DNA from: Ceratorhiza oryzae-sativae
Lineage: Eukaryota > Basidiomycota > Agaricomycetes > Cantharellales > Ceratobasidiaceae
Assembly (NCBI GenBank): GCA_030998015.1
Contig: JARWMV010000237.1
Span: forward strand, 1,054,001-1,118,000
Length of the DNA: 64,000 bases
Direction: 5' to 3'
Below, in pieces: positions 53,437 through 64,000 of the stretch. Position 1 is the first letter of the stretch. Every line of letters begins with the position of its first letter. Below the pieces are notes generated by a model. The model was not told the DNA's origin, made no database searches, and was given only the letters and a program-made list of their open reading frames with translations. A program made the position numbers and the translations under genes.

Positions 53437-56053
53437 ATGGCCGCCAGGATCCACATGCCCGCTTATCAAGGTGTGTTTTCTAGCCACCGCGTGGGACGCG
53501 CCTGAAAAACAGAGAGCAAAGAACGAAAACAAAGTCCTGCACAAGACACTTCAGACCTCTTTGGCGACGACGAGGTGGATACCAATTCAGAATCGGAGGA
53601 TTTCGAGGAAGTGCCTATTCCTAATGGGGCCAACGATCCAAAGCCCACACACGAGGTTGTCAACGTCGATGATGACGAGGATGGGAACGAAGAGGAGGAT
53701 GACGATTTTCTGCCCAGCCGTGTGAACAAGTGTGTGTATTTTTCGTCGCCATCAATGTACGCTCTAACGCTCGGTAGATACGCACCAGTTAGTGACAGTA
53801 GTGGCCCCCCACCACCAGCAGTTGGTCCCCCGTCTGCAAAACGACGACGTACCGAGACACCACCACCTAAACAACCTCCCTCAACACGACCCAATGGCCG
53901 CCCTGCAGCAAGGGATGGGCCACCTAATCAACATGGGCCGCCTCCACCTCCACCCACTGGTTATAATATGCCTTCATACTTCAACTCCTCGACAGGCCGC
54001 CAGGAACCATTGGTGCCCAGTATAATAAACAGCGAGCCACTCGACGAGTTTTCGCAAGAAATCGCAGACTGGATAGACCACTACACCCAAGGAGTAAACC
54101 CAGATCACGTCGAGGCAAGTTTTTAGCCAGTCCTATTCTGATGGGTATCCTTGACTCACCGGACGTGGTCAGATTGAAGCCAAGCTGGGCATAATCATCG
54201 ACAAGGGCTCAAACTCGAGGTTGGGTGGGCTTTCGCTTACAGAGTGCAGTGGGTTCTGTATCAACTTCTTCCCGCGCTTCCCTACTCAACACCGTCGCCG
54301 CCGCAGTTATGCCCCCGAATTCCCCCATTGATACGCGCTTCGAATCCAATATGCCCCTGCAAGCACACAAGCACTTCAACGACTTGTTGAATCGCCTTGT
54401 GGCCCAGGCTGTGCCTGGTCAGCCGAGGGTGAAATACTCGCACACTAAACAAGTCGACGAATTTTACGGAGAAGGTCACGGTGAGCTAAACTATAACACC
54501 ATCCAGAATGTCGGACCGGTTTTGTTTGCCCTCTTACTCACACACTGTCGGACCATAGGCGAAAAAACCCGGGTGACACGCGACGAAAAGACGGGCAAAG
54601 TCACTGCATGTGTACGAAAAAGGCGAATCGCAAATCTGGATATTCACAGCCCTAAGCAGGGTGTAGATTGGCGAATAAGCATCAATCTAGAAGAGCCCAG
54701 TGAGTCCCAGGATGAGATTTCGATAGAGTGAGTGAGATCCACTAACAAGACTCCGCTATTTTCCCCCGCTACCGATATTACGCTTAGTGCCCCCGCCAAA
54801 TGGGCAACCGGCACACACGCGCCGGAAGGACCGCATATCCTATACACACCAGGCGTTCAAAATTGATCTAACGCAGGTAACTTCCTCACATGGTGGTCCC
54901 AACCAGGTTCGTGGCGCGCTTTTTTGTTGTATATCGCCACATAGGGGCTCCGGCGCTTTCCATCCATTATCCTTTTCCATGTTCCTTCCGTGTTCCATCA
55001 TAACCGTGTCAGCTACGCGTTGTCGCCGTCCTATTCCCGTTTCTGCTGGCCTGGGTTCGTGCATGAATTGGAATTTTGTACTGACTGGTTGAGCTCTTGC
55101 CCCTTGTCTCCTCCCTTGGTACCTTCCACGCTGCCCCGTGTCACCTCGCCGTCCTTCGGTGGCCAAATCGTTCCATTTACCCGGCGCATACACCGTGTTT
55201 GTTCGCCTCCAATCCAAAATGCTCGCCGCCCGGCTGCCCTCTCCCACCCAACGTCCCTGTTGGGTCTTGGATCTACCAACCGACGGTACACATGGAATGC
55301 AATGTGAAAAATCCTCGGGCCGCCCGACCTGACAACCACCACGACAACAACGAAAAACATCTGTTTTCATCGACGCGAAACTGTGCCTAACCGCACTTGC
55401 CGTGTCACCTCAACTACCCCCGACTCGCGCCCACCCTCGATCCTGTCACGATTACCCTCATCAACCGCTGTATTCCCACCTTCCTATTATGTACGATGGG
55501 TATCCACCCGCGTAAACTGGTTGTGGTGCCCAAATGACTCGCAAACGACCTCTGTGCACTTGCCGCCCTGCCTCTCGCTGGCCGCATATGCGCCCGGGCC
55601 GCACTTGATCTCGACTGGGTCTGCACCCGCTGTGTGCTGTTCCTTTCTCCTTTTGCTATCGCGCCCGGCTTGGGGGTCCCTGTGCCGCTCCAACACCTTG
55701 CGCCTCCCCCACGTCACATGCTACTCGTCATCTTCTACCGTTCCCATCTCCGCCCCACCCACCCGCCTGGCCCCACCCGGGTCTTCCTATCATTGAAAAT
55801 CGTCCTCGTCGGCCATCGGAAAATTCAACCCAATTCCCCGCACCTGCGTCTCTTGCGCCCACGCCCACACACACATACATATACATATTTCCAGCTGCTT
55901 CATGAACTCGAGGTCGAGTTTGTCAACGCCGCAGAGCTACTACGGTACCGCCCACGACGGGTCCAGCTTGGGCCAGGCGTGAACCCATTTGACGACCTGG
56001 TTCGTGTGTTTGTGAACAACGTGCGGATCATGGTCCGGAACTCGACCCCGTGA
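53437..56053 (+). CDS. mRNA-capping enzyme beta subunit (RNA 5'-triphosphatase, Cet1 type)
   Basis: Removes the gamma-phosphate from the 5' end of nascent mRNA in the nucleus, first step of cap synthesis; a metal-dependent tunnel (CYTH/TTM) enzyme of fungi. ATG at 53437; a tiny first exon, then an acidic, Pro-rich N-terminal part with a basic Lys-Arg-Arg-Arg (53,838). The catalytic tunnel begins with Ile-Glu-Ala-Lys-Leu-Gly (54,173) after a GC-AG intron (54,115-54,172). It goes on with Arg-Phe-Glu-Ser-Asn-Met (54,336), Lys-Thr-Arg-Val-Thr-Arg-Asp-Glu-Lys-Thr-Gly (54,564), Asp-Trp-Arg-Ile-Ser-Ile-Asn-Leu-Glu (54,666), Arg-Arg-Lys-Asp-Arg-x-Ser-Tyr (54,820) and the last strand His-Glu-Leu-Glu-Val-Glu-Phe (55,900). 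Glu residues of the first and last strands are the metal ligands in the family. The final two strands are separated from the rest by an intron of about 988 nt. Stop 56051-56053. Confidence 0.85.
54907..55894 (+). other. Unusually long (about 988 nt) intron in the capping enzyme gene
   Basis: Donor after Pro-Asn-Gln at GTTCGT (an alternative donor GTAACT lies at 54877), acceptor TTTCCAG before Leu-Leu-His-Glu-Leu-Glu. Both phases are 0. The other introns of this gene are about 50-65 nt. The interval is C-rich and pyrimidine-rich on the + strand with many CCAC, CCTC and TCCC strings and a CACACACA stretch before the acceptor. No transposon termini are evident. Confidence 0.6.
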
Positions 56054-56587
56054 GGTCGATGCTCAGCCCAGAGAAGATGGACCCCCGAGTGCGGTCAAAG
56101 AGGCTCAGCGGACTAAGCCGGACTTGATGGTGTTTTTTTTTTTTTTTGTCATTCCTGTTTTTTTTTTGTTTTTGCTTTTGTTATGGTTACAAGAGAAATG
56201 GTGTACGTAATACCACACCGCACGATAATGGAATCACTGTCAAAGCCAAGTTGGGTGTTTGCCCAAGGCTTGTGAAATCTATCAGAAGGCGATAATCACC
56301 ATTCAGTTTTTGGATTTCCCCTCGTGTGTGATTGAATACAGATGGTTCATGTCATATTTTAACTATGATATATACGTGTTGAATCGATCATTGCAAGTCA
56401 GAATCCATGAGTTGTGCGGTTGAATGTAGTGCAGAACGAAAAAGGAGCGTGGAAAAATGTTGTGCATATAATAACGAAACCAACATGTGCAAGGTGCAGC
56501 AAGAAATAATGTGTGATGTAAAATCGAAAGCGCTATGCAAAAGAAAAAGTAGGGGGGAAAAAAAATATAAAAGCAGTCGGGATGGGT
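56054..56587. other. Convergent 3' region between the capping enzyme and Tcp11 genes
   Basis: Starts with T-tracts (a run of about 16 T near 56,133 and a shorter one near 56,159) and AT-rich sequence. No gene recognised. Likely contains the poly(A) signals of both genes. Confidence 0.5.
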
Positions 56588-58934
56588 CTACGCGAGGAAC
56601 CCGTCGGCTTCATACAACCCTCGGTATACCCGTCCGTGGAAGCTCACGAGCTTGGCGATGCGTTCGCCCAAGTGCCTGATCTCGGGCATGAGTGGCTCGA
56701 GTCCGGCAGCAACGGCAGGGGCAGCTCCAATCGCCGCCGACTTGGGCTGAGGCTCCTCCTCGTCAGACGAAGCCTCGCTGTCCGAATCCTCGGCACCGTC
56801 CTCTTCTCTTCGGGCGACGCTCCCCGCCGAGTTGCGGGCGACACACCGTGCGACGACATCTCCGACGGCCTTTTCGAGTCGCCCTTTGAGCAGACGCTCG
56901 AGCGGGGCGCCCACCCGGAGGTTCGAGTCCATCCAGCTCTCGAGGAGCGTCAAGGTTTGGGCATCGGGCAACACCGGGCTCTCTGCCGTCGATTGGACGC
57001 CGCGCCTGACTTCCTCTGCCCGGACCGCGACCTGGAGCACGACATCCCGCATTCCGGCCTGCCACTTGTCCCACTCTTGTCCGCCCTCTTTTTCCTTGCC
57101 GGGCGAAAAGCACAACCCGAGGCGAGCCGGGCCGACTTCCCAGATCTCGCGCTTGACTCGATCCACAACCGAGTCTTCGAGTGCGATCGGTTTCCGTCGG
57201 CCTGCTGCTGCGGCAGTCGAGGTAGCCGGGTTGGAAAAGACGAGTTGGCGGAAGAGCATGAGGAGCATATAGAGAACGCCTAGATCGGCTGCATCGGCGG
57301 TGAGACCAGCCAACCGGGCGTGGTCCAGGTACAGGGTCTCTGGGTAACCGGGCGGAGGAGCAATATGCGGAAGGCGTTGGGACAGGGGCGTGGTTGTCGG
57401 GGGCGGGGGAGTGGAGACACTGGTTGGTGGAGAGAATATCAAACCGGTAAGCGCGTGAGAAAGCAAGGGGAGTGTTGCGGTGGATGGAGCGGTGAGCGCG
57501 GCTTTTCGGAGCCAAGCCTGGGTGGTGGTGAGGGTAAGCAAGCCGCGCTCGTGTCGTTCTTGGAACGTTTTGAGCTCAAACTCGACGGCCGTCTCGAAGA
57601 GATAGGGTCGAAGCGCCTGGAGCTGGTGGTTTGCAATGTCCTAGCGAGAAGACATTAATTAGCCGGGAACAGGGGGGGTGGGAATCGACAGGGACTCACG
57701 AGCTTCATGAGCTCGAGGATCTCGAGGCACATGCGGACGGCGCGGACGCCACCGCCCGGTCGGGCTGCGACGCTGACCATCATCTCGACGGCGCGGTCGC
57801 GCATGGGAGCGCAGTGCTGCTTGAGGACGGCACCGAGGGTGCGGAAGACGCCGCGCGAGTCAAACACGCCGTGCCTGAGTTCCTGGGCAATGAGGGCGGC
57901 GTCGGCGGTGGCCGAGTGGACGACCGAGTGCAAGACCTGGCAGAGCTCGTTGACGAGCGGGGGGATGCGCGAGGGCAGGGGCGGACGGGAGCTGGACGAA
58001 GCCGAGGAGCGACAGACGCAGGGCAAGCGACGGCCGCGGTCGTCAAAGCTGGTGCAGACGCAGCCGGTCTCGACCTCGATCTGGACGGCCTGCCAGTACT
58101 TTTCGGTGAGATCGCGCTTTTTGCGACCCGAGGTCGGGCGGAACTGGAGACCGGGGTCAAAGAGCAGGTCGTGTCCTGGTCAGAGTCAGCGTCAGCGTGA
58201 GGCGAGGGGCACCTCAGACGGTGGGCACATACGGAGCTGGGGGTTGCGCAGGATGGCCTCGAGGTCGAGCTCCTTGAGCGTCTCGCGGGTGATGAGCGGC
58301 GTCAGACTGGGGACATGGGCCACACGCCGGGGAGGGGCGGAGCGGGCGACGGGCGTCGAGGGCGAGCGCAGACGTGCGTCGGGCGAGCGGCTGGGGGCTG
58401 GGGGCGACGCGGGCGTGGGCGGGGGGACATCGCGGAGGACGCAGACGGGCCTGGGTGCGTCGTGGGTGGCCATGGGTGCCGTCGGTGCAGCGGGCGCGGC
58501 GGGGGCTATATTCGATGTGGATGCGGTCGCGTCGTGAGTGAGCTGAGGCGGGGCGGCGGGTGGTGAGCCCGGCTCGATGCGTGCGCCCGGAGCTTGTGCC
58601 TGTGGTGTCGCGCATGGTCAGGACCGGCCGGGCCCGCTCGAGGCGAGACTCACCTGCTCGACCATCTCGGTGTCTGCGCGCGCGAGGTTCGGCAGCGAGT
58701 TGGCTCGTCTGCGCTTCGGCGGCCGGTCGTCGTCGGGCAGCGGCGTCTGCGCGGGGCACGGCGACGGCGACGGGGCGGGGGTGGGTGCGGGGGTGTGCTC
58801 GAGGCCGCTGTCGTCGTCGTCGTAGAACGGGGCGTCGTCGAACTGGGAGTCGGCCTTGCGCTTGGGGGGCGGGCGTGGGGCGGGGTGGGCGGGGCGTGCG
58901 GGTGCGGTTGCTGCAGCAGCTGGTGGTCCATCAT
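56588..58934 (-). CDS. Tcp11/Sok1 family protein
   Basis: Relative of yeast Sok1, a suppressor of protein kinase A loss, and of animal T-complex protein 11. Cellular role in this fungus unknown. ATG at 58932-58934 (MMDH). Exon 1 (58,654-58,934) holds Pro-rich sequence and two basic clusters, Pro-Pro-Lys-Arg-Lys and Pro-Pro-Lys-Arg-Arg-Arg, plausible nuclear signals. Exon 2 (to about 58,233) ends in the Tcp11 start Leu-Asp-Leu-Glu-Ala-Ile-Leu-Arg-Asn-Pro-Gln-Leu-Arg. Exon 3 has His-Asp-Leu-Leu-Phe-Asp-Pro-Gly-Leu-Gln-Phe-Arg-Pro, Tyr-Trp-x-x-Val and Lys-Gln-His-Cys-Ala-Pro-Met-Arg-Asp (57,790-57,830). Exon 4 has Leu-Arg-Pro-Tyr-Leu-Phe-Glu-Thr-Ala-Val-Glu-Phe-Glu (57,570-57,610) and a long helical C-terminus. 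Introns: 58,600-58,653, about 58,177-58,232, about 57,641-57,699. The gene is very GC-rich. Stop 56588-56590. Confidence 0.8.
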
Positions 58935-61900
58935 CCCGACCGAGAGAGAGAGAGTGGCGAACCTCACTCGCGCCCGCCTGTATTTATCCCTCCGACGGCG
59001 AATACACGGCCCGCTCTTTCGGGTCCCCACCACCCGGCTCCAGCTCACTTGGTCCGTCGCTGGCCATCCCCCGTCCGCTGCTGCCGCCCGCCACCACCGC
59101 TCTCGCCCCTCTGGCTGTGTCCGCCGCCCGCTGCCCACTGCCCCCGTCGCTGCCGTCGCTGCCGTCGCCCCCGTCTCCCCCCCCCCCCGCCGCCAACTGC
59201 GGTGCGGCCTCAGACGTCATCCCAGTCCAGATCCACACCCGAGCCAGCTTATCGTCCACACGTGTGGGCCAACCCCTACCGTGCGACACCACCGCGACTG
59301 ACCCCATCGACCCGGCTGCCCATCGTCCCGTCCGAGTCCCATCTCGTCCGCTCAGACCCTGCCCCCGGACCAAACCTTCCACCCCGTCGTGTCGCCCTAA
59401 CCGCCCACCGCGCCGTGCGTCCTGACGTCAACGCTTAGGCCTAGGCCAGCATCAAAGAACACAACCCTCATCGTCTGAGAATCGTTTGCACTCCGATGGT
59501 CCCCCTCCTCGCGACCACCCCAGACTCGCTCTTGTTTCCCCGCACTCGCTCTCTGCCCTGTTCATCCCGATGCATCGATTCGCTCGCAATTCTGACGCTT
59601 CACGCCCCTATCCCCGTCGCCCAGTCCCCCCAAACACGTCCCCTAGAACACGCAACCGCCCTCGCAATGCGAGCGCATAAACACAACGTGCCGGTCTGCT
59701 GATTCTAGCGCGCCACCCAATCGGGCCCATTCAGACCACGCGCTAGGTTTATTTTGAGTGTACAGACTCTGTGTTGCTTTGCATGTCATTGTTATACCGG
59801 CCCCTGAATCGAATGGCAGCGATACTCGATAGAGCCCCTCTGCCCGCACGCCGCACGATCCCGATCCTAACTCGTACCACCCCTCGCTGGCGCCTCGGTT
59901 CCGCCCACATCCAAAAGCCAGTACGCCGCAATACCGACCTCTGCTAACATGCCGCGAACCCCCACCCCCTATTCAGCCCAGCACACGCATCCAACCATCA
60001 TCATCCCCTAGTTCGACCTACACTCGCTCCTCACCTGATAGCTTCCCACCTGACGCTGACTCCCAATAAAACGGATTTACTCCCGTCCTGTGCTTGCATA
60101 TTTCAGTCCACCTTGGTTTCTGAACCAGACCGCCTTGCATCCGCCAACATTTCACAATCCCCGTCGAGGGATCAATCACGGCCAATTCCCACTCCCACCC
60201 GTCCACAAACGCGTTTCAGCTAGACGGTCAGAGCTCGACGTTTATAGATGACCGGTCCAGCGCATACATTCTCCCCTGTTCGCATGCGTATTTACCCGGC
60301 CAATATTTTTCAAAGGCAATATCCGCACGGTTTTTCTCCCTCGGCTAACGACAAAACATGCTCGACGAGGGGGATAGACCGAGCTGGGTCCGCGGTTGTC
60401 AATTCGTGGCGCAACGTCCTCGGCAGGAATCACACGCTCCGCGGGGTTACCCGTGGGGGCCGTGACAGGGAGACGTCAACAAGCGACGTAGTGAAAAAGA
60501 TCGCCTTTCGCGCCTAGGGGAAAAAAAAAGTGTCTAGTGCACCGTAGACCTACGCCAAGCGGTGCCAGGAAGATTCCGAGATGAGATAGATTTGTTTGAG
60601 CGCGCGGTTGGTAAATCAAACGCTCACACGTCTCAGTTGTTAAAAAGTATCACAGGCGCACCAATGCCTCGGCTCGTGTGCCCAAATAGTCCCCGCCACG
60701 GCGATCATCCGAACCGGTGGATCGATCGTCACGTGGTCGTAAAGTCTATATGCACCTCCCCTACCATACTTTCCGACGGCATTCAATCTGCCTTTAAATC
60801 CACTACACCTTACTCCTATCCTGTCTGTGGAACCCCAAAATCTAGACTTTCATCTAATCATCTCCTATATCTACAGTGCCGTCCCTGCACGTGCCCTGTT
60901 CTCGACCGTCCAAGGTTCAGGTTTCACCACCGGCGTGTTCTCACCCACAAGGCACGCGCATAGTCATTTACGGATTGGGACACATCCAGAGCCCAGACTG
61001 TCGATCAGTGTGGTTCCATCAAAATATGTGTTCAGGATCCTAGAACGGTATAAAACCGGTGTCTTAATCTGGCAACGTAACCCGGCGTGTCCTGTTCCCA
61101 GGGGCTGTCAACCTCGTTCAAGACCGAATCTGGTGTGCGTGCAGGGGTAGAGGTGGAGCCAAGGAGACATGTTCGACGGACTACTCGGACTTGAGAAGAC
61201 TCTGTAGAATTCTTCTGCCTGTCTCTCCTAGGCTCATGTCCCGTCTAGGCTCTCGCTCTGAACCGCCGGCAGCAATACGTCCCTTTGCATCCATATCAGA
61301 GACCTAGAGTTCACTGCCCATCGGCGATCATCTTCGGCGATGATACATCCTGCCGTGAATGCCCGCAAGGCGCGCTGAGCCATACACATCCCCAGAGGTG
61401 CAACCATCTTCGCTCCTTGTCGATCGATCCTTGAATTTGTCGGTCGGGAACAGGAGTTGTATTCTCCGGACCGGAATCAACCGGCGTTTGTTAGAACACC
61501 AGGTGGATGCCAGGTGGTGCTTACCCCACATGATGTGCAGCTCCACCCTCGTTTGCTCCACCCCGTTTTTTTAGCGATTTCGTGGGCAATTTGCCTGCCC
61601 TGTTGGGTTCCGGACAAGTGTGTTGATGAGCAGTGGCTTTTCCAGCAGGCCGCAGTAATTTATCATTACTACATTTGGTGGTGTCCCGGGCAAAAACGGA
61701 CTTAAGGATAACGCTCGTGAGATAATTTATGTACATGTGTCTCCACCTATTGAAACGCGATGCCGAGCCTCGAGTGGGTCAAACGGTCTCGGGAATTTAT
61801 TGGCAACCCGAGAGAATCCCTAGCTGCCTATTTCACACGATAAAAAAACATTGAGCGCGCGGTGCGACCGCGCATACACAGGGTGCGTGTGACGTAGACT

Positions 61901-64000
61901 TGGTTTGAGTTTCCGTGATGGACCCGTGGGGTAACTTTGGGCAGTGAGGTGAGAGCGTAAATCTTAAACCTTGTCATATACGTTTACATGCCATTTGGGC
62001 ACTTTCTATAAAATTTCTGGGGTGTATCGCCCGCCCAGAAAGTAAAAACGCCGTGTCCGGGTTGTGTCGGCAAGTGTTGGACCACGAGGCGTAGCAGATC
62101 CTTTTCTAACTTGTTTCAGCAAATTAGTGTGAGAGATACAGAACAAGGCGAGAATGGAAATCGGGAGTGATCGTAACGTTCTCGGTTGGAACTTCGCGAC
62201 GGCTTGCGAATATCGGGCATGTATTAAACATGTCCACGTGGATAAATGTAGATCAAACACTTCCTTTTTAGGTAAGTGTAATGGCCGCCAAGCGTCTACA
62301 GAGGTATACACTCGGCGTTTGTCCACCGAGTATTATTAGCTGCGCATCCGTCGCACATGCCCCTATTTTTTATGTACAAGACATGAAGGAGTTTGGCTCG
62401 GGTGGCGCACGAGCTGAGCTGCGCCCAGACGGCTTGTGCCTAGCTTCATCCTCGCGAGCTCAGGCAACGCAGGATATGAATGTGAACCTCACATTTTCCT
62501 CGGCTCATGGATCACCATGCGCGGACCATCCCTGTGCAGCCCACCGCGGACCGACATGATGCGCATCGGGTCGTGTGAGTCGGCGCGAGCACACGGTCCT
62601 CCCCCCCACGAAAGGGATGCCCCTCGTCCTACTTTCAGACCGCACTACCACGGCAAACGATGTATACCGAGCCGTGTCGCTCCGGAATCATAGATAGCCC
62701 CAGCGTACTCTTTGCCCGGCTCCCGGTCATGGCTCACTTTTTCCCCCTTTTCCGAGCTCGACTGCGCGAACATCGCTTGCGAAGGCAGCCCATTTTGGTG
62801 TATAGTTGCGGCCCCTGGTTCCTCCCCTCCCCCCTCTCACTACGCGAAGTATCGTACAGATCAAGCCGAAGAATTCTCACCGAGGAACCCCATCCAGCAA
62901 GCGTGTCGAGCAAGAAGGAGCTGAAACCCCAAGCGAGCGTGTGCATGTCTGAAATTGTGCGCGTCTCCTTTCGGCTTGAATAGTTCGCCCATCGCTTGGG
63001 CGGCATAATATATCAGCGGAACTTGGCAAGTGGGTCGATGAAATTGAAGGGTTTAGTCACATATGCGTCGCATACGTCTTTGTCGCGTCAGGCCTGGCTC
63101 TGATTGATCAGCCGTCGCCCAACCGAGCTCTGTGCGCAGGTTGCCCCGGGCTACCAGTAGGTATTTTGACGTCATACAAGATACACCACAATGACGACAA
63201 GATGATACTCATGCCACTGAGAACAGTTTCAAGTATCGAGGTGAGTGGATATAGGCCAATTAGGGACGGGTACAGACGAATTGGTCGTTAAATCAAGGAT
63301 CTCCGTTTGGTTCGTGAGTTCTCGCCTCGGTGTTCTCAATACTACCATAAAAAACCAGCTACTCGCAGTGATAGGGGTGGATTGCTTGATACCACGATGC
63401 GGAAAGGCGTGTCGATTGCTGTATACCATCAGTTGACGGGCCACAGTCATCGAGTTGTAACCTTGAGCAACCGGCTTTACCGATCTCTGGTTGCTGCATC
63501 ATGAACCTAGTTTATGCACATAGGCTGAAGAAGCTCAGGCAAAGATTTTTGAAGAATTTCAAGATCGAGTCGCACGAGTTTGAGCTCAGCCATCGCAAGA
63601 TCTATTCTGCTACATGTGGCGCGGGGGCTCAAGGGTGGCTACGAGAATAGCAGTACTCCACGTGACTCTTGGCCATCTGGTTAACTGCTCGCCGATCCAG
63701 TCTGGCAACAACCAATTTTCTCCAAAAACTGACAAATTACGGAGTTTCCGCTAGAACCAAGATGGGGGTCCAGCTCAATCCCGTGGGTGTGGAATTCTCA
63801 CTTGAACAGGTTGGCGTTGATGGTTCTGACAGCTGCGGAGGTTGAATTTCGGTCGGGGTGCGCTCGTAAAATTTCCCTTTCAAAATACCCCGATGTGGCC
63901 GAGAACCATGACCGCCCGAAATATCACGACTACTTTCCGTCCAGCTCAACTGACATGGCGCCGGGATAACCTTGACATCCCCCGCATTCACGAACCCGCC
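58935..64000. other. Gene-poor segment, nothing recognised
   Basis: About 5 kb right of the Tcp11 start. The first 500 bp are C-rich with a GA repeat near 58,942-58,953 and a 59,175-59,190 poly-C run, probably the Tcp11 promoter. Beyond it open frames are 60-130 codons on both strands with no domain, no intron signals in register and no repeat family from the left half. I found no tRNA, rRNA or LTR terminus. Decayed or lineage-specific genes cannot be excluded. Confidence 0.4.

Noticed and set aside
56582..57283. 233-codon + strand open frame under the Tcp11 C-terminus
   Set aside because: Shadow frame: the - strand frame is longer and matches the Tcp11 helical C-terminal region.
58560..59438. 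Long + strand open frame opposite the Tcp11 first exon
   Set aside because: Pro/Arg-rich low-complexity translation of very GC-rich DNA; the - strand has an exon with splice sites and Tcp11 continuity.
1..64000. CRISPR arrays, operons, bacterial ribosome binding sites
   Set aside because: The window is eukaryotic (introns, LTR elements, capping enzyme); no spaced direct-repeat array was seen.

Overview
The window looks like a chromosome segment from an Agaricomycete fungus, most plausibly of the Rhizoctonia/Ceratobasidium type. The host genes carry many short (about 35-65 nt) introns and include tubulin cofactor D, a mitochondrial alternative oxidase, a Spo71/Mug56-type PH protein, an MFS sugar porter, the triphosphatase subunit of the mRNA capping enzyme and a Tcp11/Sok1-type protein. 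The species is inferred from overall character only; no marker gene was searched.

The window has two halves. Positions 1 to about 29,990 form a transposon island. Its backbone is one very large, decayed Ty3/Gypsy LTR retrotransposon on the + strand (element A, 945-29358). Without later insertions, about 13.1 kb separates its 5' LTR from its 3' LTR. It encodes a leader ORF, a Gag with a collagen-like Gly-X-Y tract and a CCHC knuckle, protease, RT, RNase H, integrase and a chromodomain, then unusual 3' genes: a 67-aa membrane peptide, a coiled-coil ORF and a 334-aa ORF with its own TATA-like box. A second, smaller Ty3/Gypsy chromodomain element (B, - strand, 6426-15348) is inserted in the protease region of A with target duplication TCTAC. 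Further insertions are LTR C (15660-17627, TTAAC), LTR D (18345-18834, no TSD), LTR E (22801-23175, GATCA), LTR F inside B (7153-7821, CATGT), and four solo LTRs of the A family: 13478-14779 (TTGTT, in B), 16116-17421 (CTTAG, in C), 20062-21375 (ACCTG, in A) and 24442-25752 (ACAGT, in A). Most target duplications are perfect, so the reading frames of A and B can be followed across the insertions. The 3' LTR of A has become a palindrome with arms of about 435 bp. Decay of the elements shows a CpG-to-TpG/CpA signature.

From about 30 kb the sequence becomes GC-richer and gene-bearing: a divergent Hsp70-like gene (30.4-32.4 kb, +); tubulin cofactor D (33.2-37.4 kb, -) head-to-head with alternative oxidase (38.1-39.6 kb, +), which appears to carry a one-base deletion; a Spo71/Mug56-type PH protein (40.1-44.3 kb, +); an MFS sugar transporter (45.1-47.4 kb, +) tail-to-tail with a DUF2306-type membrane protein (47.7-48.9 kb, -); a degenerate second DUF2306 copy near 50.2-50.8 kb; a Cet1-type RNA 5'-triphosphatase with an intron of nearly 1 kb (53.4-56.1 kb, +), tail-to-tail with a Tcp11/Sok1 gene (56.6-58.9 kb, -). 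I recognise no gene in 58.9-64.0 kb. The host genes look like housekeeping genes with no shared pathway.
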